This document shows positions 42,212 through 50,685 of a DNA stretch of 64,000 nt, one piece after another; positions within the stretch are counted from its first letter, which is position 1; each line of letters starts with the position of its first letter. This DNA is from CAXMST01 sp963712765 (GTDB taxonomy: Bacteria > Actinomycetota > Thermoleophilia > Solirubrobacterales > 70-9): assembly GCA_963712765.1 (NCBI GenBank), contig CAVQIX010000003.1:310001-374000 (forward strand), in the 5' to 3' direction. The translations under genes and the position numbers were made by a program. Under the pieces are notes generated by a model. That model was not told where the DNA came from, searched no databases, and saw only the letters and a program-made list of their open reading frames with translations.

Positions 42212-43648
42212 CTGCCGACGGAGCGCAAGTTCTGGCTTCGCTTCGGCCTCGGCTCGCTGCTGATCGTCCTCTCGGTTGCAGCTGCGACAGCCTCAGCCGG
42301 CCTGCTGATCGCCTCCGGCGCGGCCGACGACATCGAGCTGATCGCCGACATCGAGGCCGAGGAGGTGCCCGAGTCGGAGCCGGGGGAGCCCTACACGCTG
42401 CTGCTGCTCGGCTCCGATCGACGGCCCAACCAGCTCGACGAGCGCTCCGATACGACGATGCTGCTGCGACTCGATCCCGACGACGACGTCGTCTCGATGC
42501 TCTCCCTCCCACGCGACCTGCTCGTCTCGATTCCCGGGCACGGGTTCGACAAGCTCAACACCGCCTACACGAACGGCGGCCCACGGCTCACCCTGCGCAC
42601 CGTCAAGCTCCTGACGGGGCTGAAGATCAACGAGGTTGTCGACGTGGGCTTCACCGGCTTCGCCGAGGCCGTCAACGCGATCGACTGCGTCTACGTCGAC
42701 GTCGACCGCGAGTACTTCGTCCCACCCCGGGCCGGCTACGCCGAGATCGACATCAACGCCGGCTATCAGCGGCTCTGCGGGCTGAAGGCGCTGCAGTACG
42801 TGCGTTACCGGCACACCGACAACGACATCGTCCGGGCCGCGCGTCAGCAGGAGTTCCTCCGGGAGGCCCGCGGGCGCGTCGACGTTCGCGGCCTGCTCGC
42901 CGGCAAGGGCGAGGGCCTGCTCGATGCCTTCACCTCGAACACGCGCTCGACGATCGACGACGGCGGATCGCTGCTCGACATTGCCCGCACACTGTTCGAG
43001 GTCCGCCACGCCTCGGTGACCCAGATTCAGGTCAAAGGCGATCTGGGGGAGGACGATATCCGCGCCAACATCCGCCAGATCGACAGGGCGGTGCGCCGGT
43101 TCCTCGGCTCCGACGCTCCCCCCGAGGCCGACGCGGTCCAACCGCTGGTCCCCGATCGGGCGGCCGATCGCCGCAGGGTGGCGGCGAAGGAGGTCAAGCG
43201 CGCCGCGAGCTCGTTGGTGCCCGCCGACCCCCAGTTCGGCCGCTACGCCGCGACGGCGTCGCGACGGCTGGGGATTCCCGCCTACTACCCGACCGCACTC
43301 CCGGAGGGCACCAGCTTCGATCGGGACTCCCGCACCCACGACTACCTGACCGAGGACGACGATCGCGCGGAGGCCTACAAGCTCGTGATGAGCCGCTCCG
43401 ATCCGGAGATCATCAGCGAGTACTTCGGGGTCAGCGGCACGACCTGGGAGGACGCCCCGATCCTTCGCCGGCCCTCGGAGGTGCGCGCCATCGGCACCCG
43501 CGAACTGCTGCTCTTCTACGCCGGTGACCGCCTCCGCCTCGTCGGCTTCAAGGAGGACGGCAACGCCTACTGGGTCTCGAACTCCCTCTCGCTCAGACTC
43601 AGCGAGGAGGAGATGCTCGGAATTGCCGCCTCGATGCGGCCCGCCTGA
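42212..43648 (+). CDS. LytR-CpsA-Psr (LCP) family transferase 2, probable CTG start
   Basis: A 478-residue tandem paralogue of LCP 1: short cytoplasmic start (PTERKFWLRFG), transmembrane helix (LGSLLIVLSVAAATASAGLLI), LCP domain (LLLGSDRRPNQLDERSDTTM, SLPRDLLVSIPGHG, KLNTAYTNGG, ALQYVRYRHTDND, RAARQQEFL) and the same C-terminal domain (GIPAYYPTALPEGTSFDRDS, FGVSGTTWEDAPIL). It lacks the long acidic N-terminus and Lys linker. CTG at 42212 is inferred from the AAGGAGG site; the next alternative, GTG at 42365, would remove the membrane helix. Together with LCP 1 and the sugar-nucleotide genes downstream it forms an envelope-glycan attachment unit. Confidence 0.88.
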   Translation: MPTERKFWLRFGLGSLLIVLSVAAATASAGLLIASGAADDIELIADIEAEEVPESEPGEPYTLLLLGSDRRPNQLDERSDTTMLLRLDPDDDVVSMLSLPRDLLVSIPGHGFDKLNTAYTNGGPRLTLRTVKLLTGLKINEVVDVGFTGFAEAVNAIDCVYVDVDREYFVPPRAGYAEIDINAGYQRLCGLKALQYVRYRHTDNDIVRAARQQEFLREARGRVDVRGLLAGKGEGLLDAFTSNTRSTIDDGGSLLDIARTLFEVRHASVTQIQVKGDLGEDDIRANIRQIDRAVRRFLGSDAPPEADAVQPLVPDRAADRRRVAAKEVKRAASSLVPADPQFGRYAATASRRLGIPAYYPTALPEGTSFDRDSRTHDYLTEDDDRAEAYKLVMSRSDPEIISEYFGVSGTTWEDAPILRRPSEVRAIGTRELLLFYAGDRLRLVGFKEDGNAYWVSNSLSLRLSEEEMLGIAASMRPA

Positions 43649-43714
43649 GGGTCACCGGCCGACGTCGGCTGCCGGCAGGCACACCGAGCCCCGGCCTGAC
43701 ACCATTCCCGCCTC

Positions 43715-45055
43715 ATGAATGAGCACGACCATCCCTCTGACGACGCCGACACCTCGGCCGATACGCTTGAGCCGATAGGCGTCATCGGCGTCGGCTGGGT
43801 TGGCCTGGTCACCGCCGCATGCTTCGCCGAGCAAGGCCACGAGGTCTGGGCGATGGACATCGATGAGGCGAAGGTGCGGTCGCTTTCCGCCGGCCGGCTG
43901 ACGATCCACGAGCCGGACCTTCCCGAGCTGGTCCGGCGCAATTCCGAGCGGCTCAACTTCACGACCTCGATGGAAGACGTCCTCGCCAATGCGCGGCTCC
44001 TGTTCTGCTGCGTCGATACACCCCCGACCTACTCGGGCGACGCCGACCTCTCCCGGGTCCGCTCCGTGGTCGCGAAGCTCAGCGACGACTCCGAGCACGC
44101 GCTCGTCATGAAGAGCACCGTTCCGGCCGGAACCGGGGAGTCGATCCGGCGCGACCTCTCCACCCTCCCCTACGTCGCCTGCCCCGAGTTCCTCAAGGAG
44201 GGCTCCGCGGTGGCCGACTTCCTCCACCCCGATCGCGTCGTGATCGGCTCCGATCCCGGCGCCGAGTGGGCCGCCGAAGCCGTCGCCACCGCCTATCGTC
44301 CGCTCGGCGGAGAGATCGTCCGTACCGATGTCGCCAGCGCGGAGATGATCAAGCTCGCCTCCAACGCCTTCCTCGCCACCAAGATCAGCTTCATCAACGA
44401 GATCGCCAACGTCTGTGAGGAGGTCGGCGCCGACGTGACCGAGGTCGCGCACGGCATGGGCCTCGACGAGCGGATCGGGATGAGCTTCCTGCGGGCCGGG
44501 ATCGGTTTCGGCGGATCCTGCTTCCCCAAGGATGTCGACGCGCTCAAGCAGCTCGCCGGCAACTCCGGGTACCACTTCCAGCTGCTCAACTCGGTGATCG
44601 AGGTCAACGAGCTTCAGAAGCGCCGGGTGTTGGGCAAGCTGACCAAGCACCTCGGTTCGCTCGTCGGCAAGCGGATCGCTCTGCTCGGACTCGCCTTCAA
44701 GCCGCATACGGATGACATGCGCGAGGCCTCCAGCCTGGTCCTCTCGGCGCGTCTGCAGGGCGAGGGCGCCCAGGTCGTCGCCTACGACCCCGTCGCCGAT
44801 GAGGCCGGTGAGCTTCTGCCCGCCGTCGAGCACGCCGCCGACCCGATGTCGGCGCTGCGGGGAGCCGACGCAGCGATCCTGGTCACCGAGTGGCCCGAGT
44901 TCGCCGAGCTCGACTGGGGCGCCGCGGCCGCGGCGATGCGAAGCGCCGTCCTCGTCGATGGGCGCAACTTCCTCGACCCCTCGTCCCTCCGCGCGGCGGG
45001 CTTCGTCTATGAGGGGATCGGCAGGGGCGGCGACCCGGCCAACTCCGGGGCCTGA
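43715..45055 (+). CDS. UDP-glucose/GDP-mannose 6-dehydrogenase family protein
   Basis: NAD-dependent four-electron oxidation of a nucleotide sugar to the uronic acid. 446 residues: Rossmann motif IGVIGVGWVGLVTAACFAEQGH, VDTPPTYSGDADLS, MKSTVPAGTG, CPEFLKEGSAV, EMIKLASNAFLATKISFINE, and the catalytic Cys in GFGGSCFPKDV. LGLAFKPHTDDMREASSL is the C-terminal NAD/UDP region. UDP-glucose as substrate is the usual default; a UDP-HexNAc or GDP-mannose substrate cannot be excluded. An N-terminal acidic extension of about 20 residues precedes the fold. Confidence 0.92.
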   Translation: MNEHDHPSDDADTSADTLEPIGVIGVGWVGLVTAACFAEQGHEVWAMDIDEAKVRSLSAGRLTIHEPDLPELVRRNSERLNFTTSMEDVLANARLLFCCVDTPPTYSGDADLSRVRSVVAKLSDDSEHALVMKSTVPAGTGESIRRDLSTLPYVACPEFLKEGSAVADFLHPDRVVIGSDPGAEWAAEAVATAYRPLGGEIVRTDVASAEMIKLASNAFLATKISFINEIANVCEEVGADVTEVAHGMGLDERIGMSFLRAGIGFGGSCFPKDVDALKQLAGNSGYHFQLLNSVIEVNELQKRRVLGKLTKHLGSLVGKRIALLGLAFKPHTDDMREASSLVLSARLQGEGAQVVAYDPVADEAGELLPAVEHAADPMSALRGADAAILVTEWPEFAELDWGAAAAAMRSAVLVDGRNFLDPSSLRAAGFVYEGIGRGGDPANSGA

Positions 45056-45122
45056 TCGGCCGCGCGAACTGATAGACACGACCCCCCCCACACGCCCACC
45101 CAGTGACTTCTAGGAGGAGAAC

Positions 45123-46208
45123 TTGCAGGCCCTGATCCTGGTCGGAGGACACGGCACGCGGCTGCGCCCGGTGACGCTGACGGTGCCGAAGCCGGTCCTG
45201 CCCCTCGTCGACCGGCCGTTCATCCGCTACATGATCGATTGGCTCGCCCGGCACGGCGTCGATGACATCGTCATGGCCTGCGGCTTCATGCCCGACGCCC
45301 TGCGCGAGACGCTCGGTGAGGAGATCCCCGGTGGCCCGCGCCTGCGCTACGTTGAGGAGCCCGAGCCGCGTGGCACGGCGGGAGCGATCAAGTTCGCCGA
45401 GGACCTGCTCGAGGACCGATTCTTCGCGCTCAACGGTGATGTTCTCACCGACCTCGATCTGACCAAGCTGCTGTGGCGTCACGAGAGCAGCGACGCGCGC
45501 GCGACGCTGGCCCTGTATCCCGTCGAGGATCCCACCGCCTACGGGCTCGTCCGCCGCAACGATGACGGCGAGATCGTCGAGTTCCTCGAGAAGCCCGATC
45601 CCTCCGAGATCGACACCAACGAGATCTCGGCCGGCGCCTACGTGCTCGAGAAGGAGGTGCTCGATCTGGTTCCGCCCGACGAGGACGTCTCGATCGAGCG
45701 CCAGGTCTTCCCGAAGCTGGTGGGCGACGGCGCCTACTCGGAGCGCCTGGACGGCTACTGGAAGGACATCGGCACCCCCGATCGCTATCTCCAAGCCTGC
45801 TGGGACATCCTCGAGCGCAGGGTCGAGACCGAGCCCGGCAAGCGGGTGGACGGTGACGGTGTCTTCATCGACGCCGAGGCCTCGATCGACCCCGGAGCGG
45901 AGGTCAGCGGGCCGGCTTTCGTCGAGGCCGGGGCCCAGGTCGCCTCCGGCGCGGTGGTCGGCCAGCGGGCCGTGATCGGCTCAGGCACCAGCCTCGCCGA
46001 GCGCGCCCGCGTGGCCGACTCGGCGGTGTTCGCCGACTGCAGAATCGGGGTCGGGGCGAGCGTGACGGGATCGATCATCGCCGCCGAGGTGCGGGTCGAG
46101 GGAGGGGCGGTCGTCCCCGAAGGCTCAGTGATCGGGGCCGGGGCGACGATCACAGCGTCAGCGGCGCTCGGCGCCGGAGCGAAGGTAGGACCGGGAGAGG
46201 TTGCATGA
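45123..46208 (+). CDS. Sugar-phosphate nucleotidyltransferase with left-handed beta-helix (mannose-1-P guanylyltransferase-like)
   Basis: 361 residues; TTG start 5 nt after GGAGG. The pyrophosphorylase signature LVGGHGTRLRPVTLTVPKPVLPL, EPEPRGTAGAIK, FALNGDVLTDLDL and EFLEKPDP mark the NTP_transferase domain. The C-terminal hexapeptide-repeat part runs from about residue 255 (VFIDAEASIDPGAEVSGPAF). The nearest named activity is GDP-mannose synthesis; glucose-1-P thymidylyl- or adenylyl-transfer is possible. Its stop overlaps the PGI/PMI start. Confidence 0.88.
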   Translation: MQALILVGGHGTRLRPVTLTVPKPVLPLVDRPFIRYMIDWLARHGVDDIVMACGFMPDALRETLGEEIPGGPRLRYVEEPEPRGTAGAIKFAEDLLEDRFFALNGDVLTDLDLTKLLWRHESSDARATLALYPVEDPTAYGLVRRNDDGEIVEFLEKPDPSEIDTNEISAGAYVLEKEVLDLVPPDEDVSIERQVFPKLVGDGAYSERLDGYWKDIGTPDRYLQACWDILERRVETEPGKRVDGDGVFIDAEASIDPGAEVSGPAFVEAGAQVASGAVVGQRAVIGSGTSLAERARVADSAVFADCRIGVGASVTGSIIAAEVRVEGGAVVPEGSVIGAGATITASAALGAGAKVGPGEVA

Positions 46209-47230
46209 GCACGGATCTGAAGACACGCTTGGCCGAGTTCGACTCGGGAGACCAGTACGAGCCCACCATGGCCCTGCCCGATCACCTCAGGGACGCCCTG
46301 TGGCGCGTGTCCTCGGCCAAGATCGACCCGATAGAGGCGACCGGACTCGTCGTTTGCGGGATGGGCGGATCGGCGATCGGAGGCGATCTCGCGGCCGCAG
46401 CGATCGGGTCGCGAATGTCGCGACCCCTGAACGTCACCCGCGCCTACGGAGTGCCGCCGTGGACCGCACCCGATCGCGCGATCTTCTGTTCGAGCTATTC
46501 GGGCAATACCGAGGAGACGATGGCCTGCTACGCGGCGGCTGAGGCGGTCGGCGCCCAGCGAATCGTCGCCACCACCGGCGGCGCCCTGGCGGAGGCCGCG
46601 CGCCGTGACGGCGTTCCGGTGATCGGGATGCCCGCCGGGCTGCAGCCTCGTGCGGCCGTCGGGTACACGTTCGCGATCGCGGCGGAGGTCGCGGCGATCG
46701 CCGGCGCCGCCGATGCGATCCGGATGGAGATCGACAGCTCAGCCGCGCATCTGGAGGCGGCCAAGGACTCGCTCCTGCAGACCGCCCATGACCTCGCCGC
46801 GCGGATCGAGGGCTCGGTGCCGCTGATCTACGGCTGCGGGTTGACCTCGGCCGTCGCCTATCGCTGGAAATGCCAGGTCAACGAGAACGCCAAGCATCCG
46901 GCCTGGAGCCACGATCTGCCTGAGATGGACCACAACGAGATCGTCGGTTGGGCCGGTAGCGCCGAGGGCGCCTACACCGCGGTCTTCCTCGAGGACTCCG
47001 ATCAGCACCCGCGGGAGCGGCAGCGGGTCGAGCTTACCTCCGAGCTGATCGGTCGCCAGGCCCATGATGTGCTCCGGGTCGAGACCGAGGGCGAGAGCCG
47101 CACCGAGCGCCTGCTGTGGGCGGTGATGCTCGGTGACCTGCTCTCGCTCGAGCTCGCGGCTCGCGCAGGGGTCGACCCGACCCCGGTCGACGTGATCGAG
47201 TCGCTCAAGGACCGGCTCGGCCGGCCCTGA
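46205..47230 (+). CDS. Bifunctional phosphoglucose/phosphomannose isomerase
   Basis: 341 residues, the length of the archaeal/actinobacterial PGI/PMI family. SIS-domain motifs: GMGGSAIGGDLAAA, FCSSYSGNTEETMAC and TTGGALAEAA. The catalytic region KCQVNENAKHPAWSHDLPEM with DHNEIVGW is diagnostic for this family. It converts fructose-6-P to glucose-6-P and mannose-6-P, feeding both nucleotidyltransferases nearby. Confidence 0.93.
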   Translation: MSTDLKTRLAEFDSGDQYEPTMALPDHLRDALWRVSSAKIDPIEATGLVVCGMGGSAIGGDLAAAAIGSRMSRPLNVTRAYGVPPWTAPDRAIFCSSYSGNTEETMACYAAAEAVGAQRIVATTGGALAEAARRDGVPVIGMPAGLQPRAAVGYTFAIAAEVAAIAGAADAIRMEIDSSAAHLEAAKDSLLQTAHDLAARIEGSVPLIYGCGLTSAVAYRWKCQVNENAKHPAWSHDLPEMDHNEIVGWAGSAEGAYTAVFLEDSDQHPRERQRVELTSELIGRQAHDVLRVETEGESRTERLLWAVMLGDLLSLELAARAGVDPTPVDVIESLKDRLGRP

Positions 47231-47251
47231 GCGACTCGCGTCGATCAGCGG

Positions 47252-47701
47252 TCAGTTCCCGCAGACGGTGAACCCATAGGCGCCGGCTAGCTCGGCCGCC
47301 TGGGTCTGCTCGCCTTCCAGCACCGAGCCGGGGTTGCTCTCGGCCTCGGCGGCGAGCTCCTCCAGCGCCGAGAGCAGTTCGCCGATCTGCTCCGAGTCCT
47401 CCTCCGGCGGGTTGAGGGCGGCGATCTGCTCGCGTTGGTCGGCGAGCTCGGGGGCGACGACACTGCTGATGAACGCCTCCTGATCCTCCCGCGGGGGCTG
47501 GGCGCCCGAGGTCCCGAACTCATCCTGGGCGGCCTGCGTCAGCGCCTGGTCGGACTCGGCGCAGATCTGATCGGCCTGAGTGATGAACTCCTCCTTGGTC
47601 AGGGGCGGTTCGGAGCTGTCGTCTTCGCCGCAGCCGGCGGCGATCAGGGCGGTGGTGGCGACGGCGATCACGATCAGATGCTTGGCGTTGAGGGACTTCA
47701 A
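47252..47701 (-). CDS. Small lipoprotein, paralogous to the one at 38147
   Basis: 149 residues. TTG at 47701 is chosen because GGAGG (47709-47713) stands 7 nt upstream and the signal peptide follows directly (KSLNAKHLIVIAVATTALIAAGC with lipobox AAGC|GED). The body reads EEFITQADQICAESDQAL and REQIAALNPPEEDSEQ, the same two motifs as in 38147-38926 (FxxxAxxIC and L-PP-E-S), and ends in FTVCGN. No function known. It is convergent with the PGI/PMI gene. Confidence 0.8.
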   Translation of the reverse strand: MKSLNAKHLIVIAVATTALIAAGCGEDDSSEPPLTKEEFITQADQICAESDQALTQAAQDEFGTSGAQPPREDQEAFISSVVAPELADQREQIAALNPPEEDSEQIGELLSALEELAAEAESNPGSVLEGEQTQAAELAGAYGFTVCGN

Positions 47702-47804
47702 GGGGTGGCCTCCGTTGGTGGGTGTGGGAGCCGGCGGTCGCCGGATTGGACCTCGGCACTGTAGCCCGCGGTCGGCCTCGGAGTGCAGGGCGGGCGACGT
47801 CATC

Positions 47805-47810
47805 TAGTCT
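47805..47810 (+). promoter_or_regulatory. -10 box (TAGTCT) of leaderless nucleotidyltransferase gene
   Basis: TAGTCT ends 8 nt before the GTG at 47819. Confidence 0.5.
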
Positions 47811-47818
47811 TCGGCCGC

Positions 47819-48826
47819 GTGAGAGCAATGGTCATGGCAGCCGGCCTCGGCACCCGCCTACGGCCGATCACCACCGAGATCCCCAAACCGGTGGTACCGG
47901 TCGCCAATCGCCCGATCGTCGGGCACCTGATCCGCCTGTTGCGCAAGCATGGCGTCGAGGAGGCGATCGCCAACCTGCACTGGTTCCCCGATACGGTCCG
48001 CGAGCGTCTCGGCGACGGGTCCCGCTTCGGCCTCGAGCTCACGTATTCCCACGAGGAGGAGCTGCTCGGCACGGCCGGCGGCGTCCGCAATGTCTCCAGC
48101 TTCCTCGCCGAGCCCGACGAGACGTTTCTGGTCCTGGCCGGCGACGCGCTCACCGATGTCGATCTCACCGCTCTGGTGGCCGCACACGAGCGCAACGGCG
48201 GCGTTGCCACGCTCGCTGTGAAGCAGGTCAAGGACGTCAGTCAGTACGGCGTGATCGTCACCGGCGGTGACGGGCGGATCCAGGGGTTCCAGGAGAAGCC
48301 GGATCCGGCGGAGGCTCTCTCCGATCTCGTCAACTGCATGATCTACGCATTCAGCCCGGAGGTCTTCGACTACTTCCCCGCCGGCGATCCGATCGACTTC
48401 GCCCACGACGTGTTCCCGGCCCTTCTCGAGAACGACGTTCCCTTCCACGTACACGAGATCGACGCCTATTGGAACGACATCGGCACCCTTCCGGAGTACC
48501 TGACGGGGAATCTCGACGTGCTGCGGGGAAAGGTCACCCTCGATGCGCTCGGCGGCACCCTGATCGACGCCGAGACCGATCCGGGCGAGGCCGGCCTCGG
48601 CGCCGACATCGAGGTCGACGGGCCGATCCTGGTCGGCGAGGACGTGGAGGTCGGTGCCGGCGCCAAGCTGACCGGCCCGTTGGTGATCGGCACTGGATCA
48701 CGGATCGGCTCGGGCGCGATGGTGAAGGAGTCGGTGCTCCTGCCTGCGGCCCGGATTCCCGAGCGCGGCCTGATCGCCCGGGGCATAGCGGGCAGCGCCG
48801 AGCGGCTCGCCTCGCTCGACTGGTAG
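47819..48826 (+). CDS. Sugar-phosphate nucleotidyltransferase (second copy)
   Basis: 335 residues, GTG start. MVMAAGLGTRLRPITTEIPKP is the pyrophosphorylase signature, followed by EEELLGTAGGVRNV, FLVLAGDALTDVDL and GFQEKPDP. The C-terminal beta-helix is short (LVGEDVEVGAGAKLTGPLVI). It is a paralogue, not a duplicate, of 45123-46208. Mannose-1-P guanylyltransferase or glucose-1-P thymidylyltransferase are the likeliest activities. Confidence 0.88.
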   Translation: MRAMVMAAGLGTRLRPITTEIPKPVVPVANRPIVGHLIRLLRKHGVEEAIANLHWFPDTVRERLGDGSRFGLELTYSHEEELLGTAGGVRNVSSFLAEPDETFLVLAGDALTDVDLTALVAAHERNGGVATLAVKQVKDVSQYGVIVTGGDGRIQGFQEKPDPAEALSDLVNCMIYAFSPEVFDYFPAGDPIDFAHDVFPALLENDVPFHVHEIDAYWNDIGTLPEYLTGNLDVLRGKVTLDALGGTLIDAETDPGEAGLGADIEVDGPILVGEDVEVGAGAKLTGPLVIGTGSRIGSGAMVKESVLLPAARIPERGLIARGIAGSAERLASLDW

Positions 48827-48832
48827 CCCCGG

Positions 48833-49168
48833 ATGGCCGACCGGCGCGTCGAGTTCCTCTGGTGGGAGGGCTGCCCCTCCTGGCAGCGCGCGCTCGCCGA
48901 GTTGAAGGAGCAGATGCGGGCGCTGGGGCTTGACCCCGGGCGGATCGAGCTGCGCGAGGTGGAGACCGACGAGCAGGCCGAACGCGAGGGCTTCGTCGGC
49001 TCGCCGACGATCAGGATCGACGGCGTCGACATCCAACTGCCGGGTGAGGAGCCGACCGGGCTAACCTGCCGCATCTACAGGCTTCGCGACGGCCGGATCT
49101 CGGCGCTGCCGGACCCCGGGGCTGTACGCGAGGCGCTCGAACAGGCGACAGCAGGAGGCGAACAGTGA
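48833..49168 (+). CDS. Thioredoxin-fold protein with single Cys (WEGCPSW)
   Basis: 111 residues. FLWWEGCPSWQRALAEL after the first strand and the later GFVGSPTIRIDG (cis-Pro loop equivalent) indicate a thioredoxin fold, similar to small proteins seen beside alkyl-mercury lyase and redox genes. There is only one Cys at the active position (CPSW), so disulfide reduction would need a partner. The next gene, a CxxC redoxin, overlaps it by 4 nt. Confidence 0.7.
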   Translation: MADRRVEFLWWEGCPSWQRALAELKEQMRALGLDPGRIELREVETDEQAEREGFVGSPTIRIDGVDIQLPGEEPTGLTCRIYRLRDGRISALPDPGAVREALEQATAGGEQ

Positions 49169-49704
49169 CCGAAGGTGGAATCGGGATCGGCGATCGGGCA
49201 CCCCAGTTCGAGCTGCGTGATACCTCCGACCAGCTCCATGACCTGGGGGAGCCGGGGCGGGCCGAGGCGACGGTGGTGGTCTGGACCTGCAATCACTGTC
49301 CCTACGCCCTCGCCTGGCATGACCGCATTCTCGCCGTCGCCGAGGAGCACTCCGAGTCCGGGGTCCGGACGCTCCTGATCAACTCCAACGACGCCGAGCG
49401 GTTTCCCGCCGATTCACTGGAGGCGATGCGCGAGCGCGTCGACGCCGAGGGGTGGCCCGTGCCCTACCTCCACGACGCCGACCAGTCCGTCGCCCGCGAG
49501 TTCGGGGCGAAAACGACCCCCGACGTGTTCGTGCTCGACTCCGAACACAGGCTGGTCTACCGCGGGGCCCCCGACGCCGACCACCAGGACCCCTCCCACG
49601 ATGCCGCATGGCTTCGTGACGCGCTGGCCGCCGTGAAGGCGGGCGAGACCCCAGAGCGGGCCGAGACCGAGCCGGTCGGTTGCTCGATCAAGTGGAAGGC
49701 CTAG
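49165..49704 (+). CDS. AhpC/TSA-type thioredoxin-like protein (CNHCPY)
   Basis: 179 residues, PRX-like redoxin: IGDRAPQFELRDTSDQLHDL, catalytic VVWTCNHCPYALAWHDRI and TTPDVFVLDSEHRLVYRG. GTG start overlaps the previous stop (GTGA). The C-terminus has a third Cys (VGCSIKWKA), which is usual for this subfamily. Probably a thiol-disulfide reductase or peroxiredoxin-like protein; substrate unknown. Confidence 0.88.
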   Translation: MTEGGIGIGDRAPQFELRDTSDQLHDLGEPGRAEATVVVWTCNHCPYALAWHDRILAVAEEHSESGVRTLLINSNDAERFPADSLEAMRERVDAEGWPVPYLHDADQSVAREFGAKTTPDVFVLDSEHRLVYRGAPDADHQDPSHDAAWLRDALAAVKAGETPERAETEPVGCSIKWKA

Positions 49705-49744
49705 CGGCCGTGGTGGCCGCGATGGTGCCGAGAGGAACGCGTCC

Positions 49745-50683
49745 GTGACCTCGCGCAGGCGGCTGGTCCGCGTTCCGGCGACCTCAGGCAACCTCGGTCC
49801 CGGCTTCGACGTGCTCGGAGCCGCGCTCTCGCTCGAGCTCGAGGTCGAGGTCGGCGAAGCGGGGGAATTCTCGATCGAACCTGGCGGCGAGGGGATCCCC
49901 TCCGACCGCTCCAACCTGATCGTCAGAGCCTTCGAGCGCCTGCACAGCGCGGATGGGATCCGCTTTCAGGTCCGTAACGAGATCCCGCTCGCCCGCGGGC
50001 TCGGCTCCAGCGCCGCCGCGATCCTCGCCGGTCTGCTCGCCGCTGACCACATCTTCGAGCTCGGCAACTCGCGAGAGGACATCTTTGCCCACGCCACCGC
50101 GATGGAGGGCCACCCCGACAACGTCGCTGCCGCGCTCTACGGAGGGTTCACGGTCTGTGGGGCTCCGGGCGCGTCCTTCCGCGAGACGCCGCCGGACCCG
50201 ATCCAGATCGCCGTCGGGGCGCCGTCGCCGGCGCGGATCCCACCCCCGGCAAGGCTCTCGCCTCCGGAGGGCGTCGAGGCGCTGCTGGTGATCCCCGACG
50301 AGGAGGTCTCGACCGAGGCGGCCCGCTCGGTCATGCCCGAGACCGTTCCGATTGCCGACGCCGCTCACAACGTCGCGGCTGCCTCCCAGCTCGTGCTCGG
50401 GATCGAGCGCTCGGACCTGACCCTGATCGAGCGCGGCCTCGCCGACAAACTGCACCAGCCCTACCGCCGGCCGTTGTTCGAGCGCTCGATGCAGGTCGTC
50501 GAGGCGGCCCGCGATCTCGGCGCGCTCGGAGCGACGATCTCCGGCGCGGGCCCGGCGGTCCTGGTCTGGAGCTACTGGCAGTCGAGCACCGACCTGATCG
50601 GCGATCTGGCCGCCGCGGCCGGCGGCTGGGCGGAGGTCGTCCGGGCCCCGTTCAACCCGCTTGGCGCCGAGGTCGAGCTCTAG
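49745..50683 (+). CDS. thrB: Homoserine kinase
   Basis: GHMP kinase that phosphorylates homoserine in threonine synthesis. 312 residues; GTG start with GAGAGGAA upstream. VRVPATSGNLGPGFDVLGAAL, the ATP loop IPLARGLGSSAAAILAGLLA, EGHPDNVAAALYGG and GATISGAGPAVL are the family motifs. It is isolated from thrA/thrC here. Confidence 0.95.
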   Translation: MTSRRRLVRVPATSGNLGPGFDVLGAALSLELEVEVGEAGEFSIEPGGEGIPSDRSNLIVRAFERLHSADGIRFQVRNEIPLARGLGSSAAAILAGLLAADHIFELGNSREDIFAHATAMEGHPDNVAAALYGGFTVCGAPGASFRETPPDPIQIAVGAPSPARIPPPARLSPPEGVEALLVIPDEEVSTEAARSVMPETVPIADAAHNVAAASQLVLGIERSDLTLIERGLADKLHQPYRRPLFERSMQVVEAARDLGALGATISGAGPAVLVWSYWQSSTDLIGDLAAAAGGWAEVVRAPFNPLGAEVEL

Positions 50684-50685
50684 CC

